From Acanthococcus lagerstroemiae (taxonomy: Eukaryota > Arthropoda > Insecta > Hemiptera > Eriococcidae): a stretch of DNA of 64,000 nt. The notes under the pieces were generated by a model. The model was given only the letters and a program-made list of their open reading frames with translations, searched no databases and was not told where the DNA came from. A program made the translations under genes and the position numbers. Numbering within the stretch: the first letter of the stretch is position 1; every line of letters begins with the position of its first letter. Positions 1-12,000 of the stretch are shown here, piece by piece. The stretch is taken from NCBI GenBank assembly GCA_031841125.1, contig CM063112.1, forward strand, positions 61,123,722 through 61,187,721, written 5' to 3'.

Positions 1-3000
1 TGACCATTCTTTGCAAGTTCGGCGTAGAACCATTTTTGTTGGAACACTATTTTTTCTGTGGATTACGAGTTTTTGAACAGTTGGGGATTTGAATCCCCCT
101 GAAAAATTAGCGCACTGTGTAGCAGTGCTGACTTATTATGTTGTTTAGTACCATCTTACCTAATTTTCTGCGAAAAATCAGCTAACTCTAAATTCGCATT
201 TCTAGTCGATTTTTATTTATAATTTTCCCGGATTATGAATTCATTAGGTAAATAAATGTCGGAGATATTCATGCATACCAAATTCAGTTCAGTTTGAAAT
301 ATTGGTCAATAAGTTAGCATCCGTTGCATCACACTAAGAGTTGGTGTTTTGAATTAAAGAATTGATTTGTTCAGTATTGTTTTGGACGTAATCCCTACGC
401 CGGGGAGGGGCATAACCTGGAAAATTGTAGATTAGCAATAAATACCTTTAAAATGTTATCGAAGTAAGAATTCTCTTCGGGCCGCAAAATTCATTTTGTT
501 TGCAAATTTCATCTTCTGGTGACTCATTTTTGTTGTTTCCAGTGACTGCGACCGTTCATCAATGAAGCCACAGTCCAAATACAATGCTTAAGTTTTATGT
601 ACCGCATATTAGTATTTTTTGTATGATATTTATTCTCGTATGATCATATTATATATAATTGAATACTCTCTAAGAGAGACCCCCGGTGGTGGGGCTGAAA
701 ATGAAAACTAGATAATTAATTTCAGTTTTTCGTTTCCACCTCAGAACGAATGGGGTTTTGAGTCAGTGAGTTGATTTCCCAGTTCAGTTTCATACCTCTG
801 GTGGCACTCTGTAAGGTCGAGTCCAAAAAGTACTTTCAGAATTGAATTTAGCGACTCTCAAAATCTATAAATCAACGACTATCAATTTTTATTTTTCTGT
901 AGCCCCTCCTCCGGTTTTAAATCACCATGAAGGGGCATTGATTCAGACCAATTGAGAGAGGATGATTCCCCGACAAAATGAATTCACCATGATCATAGGC
1001 AACATTTTTGACCTTAAATTTATCATTAAAATTGGTTTGGAAAAATTTGAATATCTTGATTGGAATTTTGCACACGTTGAAAAGACAACAAAACCGCCTT
1101 ATTCGTCGAAATATTTTAAACAGTTTTTGTTTTTTTTTTTTGCTCCACTGTAATAGACCACTGTCCTATCGATGTCCATATTTGGTTGAACCGTCATTTT
1201 TTTTTTTTTTTAAGGATATACCTCGTCCAAAACTTTTTTATAACGTTTTGCAAAAATAGTTACTTTCTTTTCTTAAATTTAGTCATTCCGTGTTCCTTTA
1301 TCTCTTTTTTAATTTCTATTATTCCTTTTTTCAATTATTTTGTGAAAAATTCTGTTTCCAACCTTGAATTTTTTAAGTATATTTATACAAAATTTGTATA
1401 AGCTTGTATCCCAGTGACGATTTGGCTTGGCATTGTGGTTATCTAAGCAATTCCAATTATATCTCCATCTCCCACAGTACTGTTCTTGTTGGGATTAAAA
1501 CCAAGGGCATCCATTTGAACGCCCTGAAAAAGTTGCCGCACTTCAATGAAGAATTTTGAAAAAGTTGCACTAGCTGGATTTCAAAAAGTCTCGTTGCAAA
1601 AAATTGCACAAGTTTGCGTTGTGTACGTGTACTCAAGATGTGTCATCTTTTCGACAGTGTGCATGAAAGTACATTATATATCTATATCTAGTAGTGTCAA
1701 GTCAGTGATGGTGATGGGATAGTAGATGTCATTTTTTGGATGGGGGTGGGGAGGGTGAAGCCTCAGCTCCTGCTTTTCAGCAGTCTATTTGGGTGCTGGT
1801 TGTTCTAAAGGAAAAAGAAGAAATTCGGGGTCAGATTAGGATTCCTAGAGAATTTCGAAGAGTCTCCTCCGAAGAGGGAGATCTAATGTCCTCAAACCTT
1901 TTCCCAAATAGCGTCTCTGTGTTGTGTCTTCCTTGCAGTTTTAATTTTTTTCTTTAAAATCTGACGCGTTACGGCGCGTAAGGTTAACAAACACTGGGTG
2001 GGTTTTGATCTCAGATCTGGAAACGAGCTGGGGTAGATTTACAATCTCGAAAAGGAACAGAGAACTCGGCAGTGAGTCAGTTATCCTGCCAGACAGGCAT
2101 AGACAAAAGAGGGATACAGACAGGCAGGCAGGCAGTCCTTTCCATCGCTATGAGAAATAAAGCTGGAACCAGGATTCGGGTCGAGGTCTTTCTCAGATTC
2201 TGTTTTCTGTGTTCTGTATGTTTTTCATTCTGGAAAACTGCAGTGCTGAGAGCCAGAGCGTTATGATGTGTCTCGTGGTTTATCTGTCTGCCCTGCAGAT
2301 CTTTGTATCTAGTCTTTTTATTTTTCGGATTATTATTAATGCCTCTGTCTTTTCTTCTGTGTGTATCATAGTCTTCATTTCTCTGTTTCTCTGCTAGTCA
2401 ACTATCTCAATTAGTCACATCTTTCACCTATTCTGAAAACTTATGAAATTGAGTCATGATCTAGGATCTCGAGCGCTTCATGAGGAGCTGCCTGCCGGAA
2501 CTTTAGCCTCTCGCGCCATAAAAAAAATTAGGGATTTAAAACAGAAAGAGGACAGATAGCGAAGTAGACAGATAATTTACCCCACTCGGTAGGAAAAGAA
2601 TTTCAGAATCTGAGCTGGACAGGTGGTCAGTCAAATAGGCAGCAGGGAAGACACTCCAGGATGACAGACAATGAAATACCCCTCTCCCTTCCCGCCGCAA
2701 AAAGATTCGGGACAGCAAGATGTAGCTGAGTTACTGATGCAACCTCCGAAGATGAAGAAACCACGAGGCAATCAATACAGACTCGATTTTTCGGCGCATT
2801 GTGTTCATCTCTTGTAATACCTTTGTTGTATCTACAGCATGTACTCCCTTTTCCTGAGAGATATTTTGGTTACATAAGAATTCAGAGAAACTTGAGGGAG
2901 TCTGGGTGGCCATGATCTCCGATCTGGTCTCCTATATACGTTCGCTTCTGTCTTGAGTACTTTCTACGGTTTCAATTTTAGGAAGTGTGGACTCATTCCT

Positions 3001-3037
3001 TTGGAACATCACCCTAATCTGTTGTGTCATTTTTCAG
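1..3037 (+). other. Intron sequence upstream of the first visible UBR3 exon
   Basis: No exon is convincing in this stretch. The first exon at 3038 begins inside a codon, so transcription must enter from the left, and this sequence is at least partly an intron of the UBR3-like gene. It is AT-rich with several T-runs (for example near 1130 and 1200) and a short GACAGGCAGGCAGGCAG simple repeat near 2105-2135. A small upstream exon could be missed by eye. Confidence 0.6.
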
Positions 3038-6000
3038 CTAATGATGTGCCTGGACGAATGATAATTGATTGTAAATCGTCAGTGATATGCCAGAGTCGTT
3101 ATTGGCCAATTGTGTCCGATATCAACAACGTGCTGAATTACCAACCGGTGGCCATGAAGTTCATGAATGACGATTCTCTCAGACAAATGTTGTTTTCGTG
3201 TCTGTCGTATTTCCAGGGTTCGTTGAATATGAAATGTTTATTATATTGAAGATTTGAATCATTCGAATGAGTGAGTTCAACCGAGATGAAAAAATGTCGA
3301 ATTCGCGTTGAATTCTTCCATTGTGTGTGTTTCGATCTCACACCATTTCTGTTCACTTTGCCTACTTTCGCCCCGTTATTGATTATTCTCTTTTTCCAAA
3401 TCTGGTTCAATTCCCTATTCTAATATAATTTCAAAATTGATTGCCCGCAGGTATGAACGTGAACCAGCGAAAACTGGATCAGCACATAGAATACGAACAG
3501 GACACTGATTCCATATTCCTAGCCGAGTTATATCTGTGTGGCCCCATTTTGCAGTGCCTATTGCATTTAACCGACCAATCGACGGTTTCAGTCACTAAGA
3601 AGGTATTGCACAGCTGTTTGGTCGCATTGGAAACGTGGCTTCAGTCGGTTGTTCCAGAGGATCTCCTGGACGATCGCATAACTTTTCACGTTCCGTTACA
3701 TCGATGCCTGGCCATGTTGATCGGCCAAGCTGTAAACGTGCAGCAAATTCCGTTGTCTGAAGTTTTGCCTCGCGACGATCTTTTGCGATCTATTGTCTCG
3801 CACCCACTACGAATTCAGGTTAGTTCAAATGTAGAAATTTCGGCTTTTTCTTCATTTTTGAAATCAGTTGATATGTTTGAAGAGTAGTTGTAGCGCATAA
3901 CTTATCAGCAGTTCTGACAAAAGTCAACCAGTTCCTTGTATTCGTGAGAGCTACTTAGAATGAAGGAGTTGATTTAGGACTGCGTTTGATGAAGCAGGAC
4001 TTACGAATATGTTTATTGTATACAGGCCGTGTTCTACGAAATTGTAAACGGAATGTGGGTACGAAATGGACTTCAGATTAAGAAGCAGGCGATCGCGTAC
4101 ACACAGAGCGCATTCTGCAACTTCATGGTAGATGCAGACATTTACTTACTGCAGATACTTTCCACCAGACTTCCTAGAGACGAATTCGTGGCTAATATTA
4201 TCGAACAGTAAGTGAAGAATGTTCACCTCATGCTATCACCGGTGCATTATATCGAAGCTGATACGTGATTCAGTCGCCAGAGTGGAACAAATGAACTGTA
4301 TAATAGAATCATTAGCTTGTATGTATTTAAAATGAGGCCCATAACAATTGTGCTGTCTAGCGAGGAATATGCGAATCAGTGCGGTCCATTTTGACATGTA
4401 ACAGAAGTTTTTCTGGTCAGAACGCTGAGTAACTTACATGCCTGGCTTTTTCCGAGAAGTTCATTAGTGCTATACATTACCTACTCATGTACTTCACGAC
4501 TTTTTCACAGTACATGGTGTAAATTTCTCATATGTCTGAATTGGTCCGCTCTGGCTTGATCTTCATACCTCAGAGTTGATTCAGTTTGTCGGTTCTGCCT
4601 CGCTATGAGCTAATAAAACATTATTTTATTTCACTGTTTTATAGATTCCGTATCAGTAATTGGTTCCGACTTAGCAGTATTCCGGAGAGGAATGACGGCG
4701 ATGGCAATGACGACGTCTTCATGGAGAATTTCCTGCAATTCATGGCGACGTTGTGCGTCAACAGGACTTATCTTGGTAAGTTAGATGTAAATACTCGAAG
4801 ATAACGTCCTTGGTGCGTCAACTAAGTCGATATTATTCGAGAAAACTGAGAACAAATACAACGGTTGAAGAACATTGTGATAATACTATATGAATCCTTA
4901 ATATTTTTACTGATTTAATGGTTGCCAGGGTTGTTGTAGATGAGCGTTTTTTTTTGGCGATGAAATCTGTAAGATGAATTCACAGAAGACCGGGACCTTG
5001 AGTGTTGTAACTGGGTAACTGAACTGTAGTACAGGTGGCAATAGGGAGGACCGGGGCCCTAGTCTATTCCCGCCGGGAATTTCATTTGCCCCGAATTCCT
5101 ACTGTAGAAAAGTAAGCATGTGCTACGGGTCACATATTCCAACCCGAATCGCTGAAATACTAAGGCTTAGTCCCATCCTTGCCCTCCCTCTTGAAATTGC
5201 ATTCGTTTCTCCCTGAAATTCTGTCAATTTTGAATGTATTCGATGATGATTTATTCTTTCATTTACGGTGGATTTACATTCGAGTCGGCGACCTGTCACG
5301 AACAAACTTTTGAATTTCGGCGACAACTACGAATTTACATTCCTTTCCAATGTCACAGACATGTCGCGGACAACTTTCCCCCGAACCGACAAGCGCCGAT
5401 TTGATCAGACAGTCGCCGACACTTGCGTAGCTGTGTTGTGTTGTCAAAACAGCATCTGACTAAACATGTTGACCTGAAGTCGCCGAATCAAATGTAAATC
5501 CGCAATCATACTTTATGACATCAGAAGAATCTGACATTCCTCTTTGTCTGCAGGTAACAAACTTCTGCAGACTGCTCGTGCCGAAATCGTGACGTCGTTG
5601 TCTGTCGCTGATCGAACACACAGCCAGTTGGTCGAGTTAATGCCGGAAAATTGTGGTATTCCGTCGGAAGAATTCGATGTGATTGTAGATGAGGTTAGTA
5701 AAACGTGACATACTTCATTTAATGTACGGAAATGTTGCAGTTGTTCTAAAGTTTTGGCATGGTTTCACAATTACAACTTCTTTCACTTGTAAAGGCTTGG
5801 CCCTCTTTCCTTTGAGAAATTTGGACAAACGAGAATCATTCTGATTCACTATTGTAAGTTTTGAAGCCTGAGTTTCTCTAGAAAAAATGTATAAAAAGAT
5901 GGGTACACTTTTGATATCGAAATAGCCAAATCTCTCTGTATATTTGAAACTTATGTCTCACTCCTCCTTCCTGGAAGAAGCCGAGCATTGAACGTGCTCA

Positions 6001-9000
6001 CTGTATCCGATGAATTCTTAACAGGGATTATGAGTAATCAGTTTTCAGTCCCGACTCCGTGCCCGAATCCTACAAGCTTAGAAGTATCCGGTTCCCGTGG
6101 GAATTTTTAGATAGCCACTCTTATCATTTCTGCCCATCAACGCTGCTCGTCATTCCCGTCAGCCTTTTATCCTTCACTACCTTTGTAAAGCGTAGCTCCG
6201 ACCTCAGATGCGGATCCAGAAAAGAATGAATGCTACTTTAGGCTCTGCCTCCGAGCAGCTATAAAATTCCAACCTAGACGAAGCTCTCCGGGATCTTCAT
6301 TTCAGAGGCTAACTGTGTTAATTCGTGAAACTGTCTCATTTTCAGGTGGCCGAGTTTAAAGCGCCGAATTTCAGGTACGATGGAAATAAGCAGCAGGGAA
6401 CTTACACGCTGAAAGCGTGGGCCTGGAACGAGATTTACGATCCGGTGCACGTTCTGCTGCGAACCGGAGTGAACAAGAAGGACTTCCAGAATGCGGCCGA
6501 TAGATTTATAGATTAGTAAGTACAACCAGTCGTTATTGGTTACGGAAAATCGAGTACCGAGCATTCTGGTCTGCTGGTATTTAAACTCTTAATTCTTGGA
6601 TGCGCAGCGTAAAACGGTCTAAACAACTTCCACCGGGCACAGTGCCGTGGCCGCCGTACAGGATACCTGAAGCGTGTAGCTCGTATGTTGATCCTCGCCA
6701 TCTGCTCGAGTGTTCGACATTTCACGCTTTGTTGTGGACGGTGCTGTACAAGTACGTGCATCAGAACGCGGTTTCTGAGCACGTGCTGTCGCTTACCGTA
6801 TACCTCTTGGAGATGGCGTTGAGCGTGGCCGCCGAGGAAGGAAACCACGTTGCTCAGGTATGTTTTTCGAAATCGGTACTACTCCGCATTTACTCAAACT
6901 CGCCGTGGTTGTACATTTTAAACTTGGAATTCGCAGGAATCCGTCACGTATGTGGACGTTACCGAGCAGAGCCTGACGTCATGGTTTCCATCCAGTAAGC
7001 TCTCGTGTAATCTTCGAACTGTAGTTAGAAATGTGCTCTGTCCCCCGACGTCTTCATCTGGTCAGCCAAGTCGCAGCATCGAAACGAACGAAAGCATAGT
7101 GTCGCTGTTGTTGAAGTGTCACTCAAAATTGAGCGGCGGCGACGAGTCGTTGGACACGGACTGCATCGACACTAGTCTGCTCAGTACCAGAATCGGTAGC
7201 GGCGTCGCGTTCGTGCGAAACGCGCTTACTCGGATCGTGCTGCTGGATGAGATGTGCAGGTAAGAAGAATTGTACAGGGAACAATGTTAGCTGACGACAT
7301 GGGCACTGATCGACAAAGCACACCAGGAACTCTTACTTCTTTCCCGCTCTAAAATATGTATTTTTCTCCATTGTACTGAAAGTTAGGCCGCAAGTAGCAC
7401 CGGGTGGGTGTTTTATTTGAAAAAGTCGAAACACTGCGAAGGTAGATCGGTGAACTCAAGATTCAATCAAATCGAGACACGGTCACCCCCCCCCTTCTGA
7501 TAGAGAGAAGAATAAGCTGTTACATAGATGGACCCATAAACTAGTTGGGCGAATACATGGAAAGAAAGCTGTACATTAGTCTTGAGAAGCGTTGACGTAG
7601 GTTTGATCAGTCTGAATGTTTTTATATTTGAAAACTTTGCCACTCCCACTACCGTCGTCTACAAGAGAGAATCTTCAGGATGCGAAGCAAATACAGATTA
7701 ATGAAATGCCAGAAAACGACATCCTAAATGCTGAGTCGAGTGGCGGATAGGGGGGGGGGTGAAATAGCTAGTTCAAAATCTTATTCAGCATTTCCTTGAT
7801 GGTTTTCAATGAATCTTAACAAGCCTTGATGTTCTAATAGAGTCTGTAGTCATCTTAACTTTCGTATAGGTTTTCTAACTACGTATATTGAAACTGGCAG
7901 CTTCATACTGCCATCTTTTGGAGAAAAACATCACGATCCAGGCGGACAAACAGTCAGTCAGTCAGTGCGAAATTTATTTTGGAAGACTGTGGTGTCCTCC
8001 GTGTCCCTATTTTTTCTTTCTACGCTAATATATTCTACGATGTAGAATGTTATTTTACGTTGCTCAATTATATGAACTATCGCTTGTGGCCAATATAGGA
8101 GAGCTGTGATAATGTGTCGCGAGAGCCAGCTGTCCAAGTCACGTACCACAGATCAGCTGAAGGCTAACAGTAACCGGAAGGAGCAGTGCGACAAGAAACG
8201 CAAAGCTGAAGAAAGGCGTCGAAAAATTATGGAGTCAATGGCGATGCAGCGGGACAAGTTTGCAAAAGAGAACGAAAGCGTATTAGGTAAGTCGTGGAAT
8301 CTGTTCGTCCGCAGTCCACGTGGAAGTAGTTCATCGGTTTTAAAATGCTATTCATTTTTGACCAGGAGACGATAAAATGGACTGGCAGAGTTGCGAGACT
8401 TCCGATTTGGTCGACAAGATCTCATCGAAGAAATATTTTTGTGGTATCTGCAGGAAAGTGTTCCTGAGTACCAAAGAAAATCCGATAGTTATGGTCGTTG
8501 ATATCCAGGTGCGTTTACTAGCTTTTCGAAATTCGTAAGATGCAATCTCAGCATGTCTATTGCCCCCCTCTGAGTCTCCCATTTCGGAAAAGGTTTTGTA
8601 AAACTTGGAAGCCCCCTCGTTTTGGTAGCGTGTCCCACAAAAGTCGAAAGGGGGCCGTTCATCAAAGTAAAAGTTATGAATTTTCTTGTGAAATCTATTA
8701 AAAATCAACCCTGAAAAACTGCAAAAAGTTACCCAAAGTCAGAAAATGAATTTCTCCAAGTCTCGGAATAGAGCCCTCATTTTCGGTTTTCGACTTAGAT
8801 AGATACCTAGCCTTCAAATTTCGAATAAGTACTCCCTGGAAACTTAGCTTGCCCTCTTAATGAAACATGTTTAGCCTCCTTCCTTTTACGCCTCCGAAAC
8901 TTACTCCTGTTACAAGAAAATTTCGACCCGGTGAGCTTACAGTCGGGTTTCTGAAATCTTTCGGACTCGGCGAGGTTTTCAAGTGCTAGTTCCATCAAAT

Positions 9001-12000
9001 TATTCATTTTTCAGGCTACAAGCGTTCTTGGTCACCGGAAAAGCTTTTCAGAAAGAACACTGACATTTTCCCAGTCCAATGAGAACACGCTTGCCGCCTC
9101 CATGCGTACCAGAATTGATACATTGAGGCGTGAATTCGATGAGGTGAGTACTAGATTGGAAGTTCACACTCGAATCATTATATATTGCGATACAACTACA
9201 ACTTTTTATTTCAGTGGACGGAAGCAGTTAACCTCGGCTGGGAGAATGGAATACGTGTTCAAACTTGTGGCCATTCATTCGACTATCAGTGCTTGATCTC
9301 TTTGAAAAAGTAATTTCCAATTTTTTACGATGACGATTTGATCTGGTTGTCGGTCATGGATCATAACAATTGTTTTTGTTTTTTCAGGGAGGAATACTCG
9401 TGTCCGGTGTGTCGTCAGCGGGCTAACAGCATTTTACCGATGTTGCCTGAAGAGTCTCTAGCCGCTGTCCGCAAGCGTGAGAACCGCCGACAGGCTGTAT
9501 TGAGTATAACGAAGCTTATAGAAGGCACAGTACTACTGCCACTCGATACAAACCGCAATGTGATCGAGAACGTGGTGGACACGTCTTTGCTGGACCTCAA
9601 AGGTTGCTTGAATTCGAATTCTTTGCAGCAGTACGGCGTGACCAAAGAATTAGACAATTTACTCTTTCTCACCTCGGTGGCCCGAACTAATCTGGAAATT
9701 GATATTGTGCTGCGCGGTGGATCGTTCGTTAAGTGCACCCAGCTCGATGGTCATCTAGTCACGAAAAACTCTTGTATATGTGAGTATTCAGTTTGCCAGA
9801 TTTCGTAGAATTTATGAGAATTGAAAGGTAGAATAACTTGTGGGAATGAAAGTGCCGAAGTGTTACTTGTTTCCGAGTTGATATCGAATACCACCGTGGT
9901 GCTAATTTCTGACCGTTACGTATGTTCGTAGCGTCTTTATTGAGATTGCTGGGTTTTCGAGCTCGTAAGTTGAACCGCAAGTCTACGTGTCTTTTGTGGC
10001 GCCACTTGATCGGTGATTACACGTGCCGAATTTCGGCAGATAAAAGAAAGCGAGTACCAATGTTACTTCATGATCCGGTGACGATACTTTTACAGCTGAT
10101 TCTGGTACTGCCGCCCGAATTCCACAGAGGTATGTATAACTTAATCCATGGAACTGGTCTTGAGACGTGACCTATGTTTGCATTGCTTTAACCCTTGATA
10201 AACGTGATTACAGTGTACTACTCGTGGATAGTGAAGTTCGTGTACAACTTACTCACCTTCCAGTGTGCAGCTCAGTTGAGTTACCGTTTGACAAAGTCGC
10301 AAAGAAACGACTACAGATTTGTCAACGGCGACATGAATAACAACTCGAAGGCGTACTCGTTGGGTCGTGCGATGAAATTTGTAATCGAGGTGCTGGCCCC
10401 TGTGCTTCCGTATACGGAAAACGAAACCACTAGAGGACAGGATTTCGATGTGGAAGCGAAGGTATGTAATGGTAATTTGGAAGAGGCGAGCAGAAAACTC
10501 GTGGTTTCGATTAATCCGTGAAATTTATGGTCGTTTTGCAGATTCAGGATATGTGTTTACCATTTTTACGAGTGGCGTCCATCCTGCGCAGTGAGTTATT
10601 GGACGAAAAGTTACCAGAAGTACCAGTTCAGTCGGAGGAATTCGCCTATTTGATGCGTTACTTGGAGTTGGCGCCGCGCGATACCGAACCGTCCGTGTTC
10701 AACTCCTCGGTGACCTTAATTTTGCGTACAGACAAAACGAACACCGTCGAGTACTGGTTCGATGAATTCAAAGCACACGTCATGCGTAATCAGCCGGTTA
10801 TCCGAACCTTGATTGCCGATTTGCACGTGTCGTGGTCGCTGCCTAAGCTGATACAGTTGCCAAGGCAATACGAAGATATCTTCCAGGTACGTTATGTTTA
10901 TTGTTGTATCAAGTTTAGTTTCATTTAGGGAACCGAATACGATCCTAGATGGTCAGAGAAAATCAAGTTTGATGGCTTAGTCATGAATTCGAATACAAAT
11001 TTTCGGAAGTTTTCTCATATGATTATTGAATATAGTAAGAAAATTGTAGATTTTTCTTGCTGTGTTTCCCGGTTTTATCTTAATTTAAGTTTGCGATAAA
11101 GTTGTGTATAGTTGCGAAAGATCCAAATTCATCTCCTGACTTAGGATGTAGCTTGTGTTTGGGATCATTTTTCGTCTTCTCTCCCAGTCTTCTTTTTCCG
11201 TTTTGTTTACTTTGTTTTTGGGGATCTGTAATGATCGTTTATCTCCTCGCCCTCTGGGAGGAAAAACAATGTCAGGTTACGAGAGCAAAGATCTAGATAG
11301 ATACGATGAATAACTAAGAGACAGGAACTTGCCCTTGATTTTTAATCCTTCATGTATTTACTTTCACGAATCATTTTGAAGCCAATGCTGATCACGCAAC
11401 CTTTTCTTTTAAACTTCCAGACTTGTATAATACTCGCTAAGACCCTTCAAGACTCGCAGTCGCGTCCCTAATTTAACACATTTCTAGACTTAGGATTTCC
11501 TTTATGGGCAAGAACCCAGAATTTTGAACAGTTTCTTTTTTCCGCTGAGTTTTGTAACTCCAAGACGTGCCCAATATACGCGAAATAGCATTCTTTCTCA
11601 TCAGTAAGCATTTTCTTGCCCTTTAGCCCTCTTCGTTCAAAACTATATGTTTCTTATTGTTCTTTTTGTTTTCGTTCAATTAAATTCTGTGAGGACTTTG
11701 ATAGTGAAATGGTTCGAGTTTTCAGTATACAAAAATCCAGATACATTCTCGTGGGGTTCAGAAGTTGATATTATTTTATTCTTTATTTGAAAATTAGATA
11801 CCAAGGGAGGGGTGTCAAAAATACATAAAATATTATATGGATCTCGTTTCTCATGTTCATATGACTACTAAATTAATTTTTGATGTCTTGTTTTATCTCA
11901 TTTGAAAATTATGGAATCTGTAGGGAGAGGGATTATTCAAAGAGTTGAGTGCAGTTCCTAGCTATATTATTCGCGAGACCTTGTAGGTCACTGATATGTA

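Noticed and set aside
1736..1957. An upstream UBR3 exon
   Set aside because: No UBR-family resemblance and no usable acceptor/donor pair with the phase needed by the exon at 3038.
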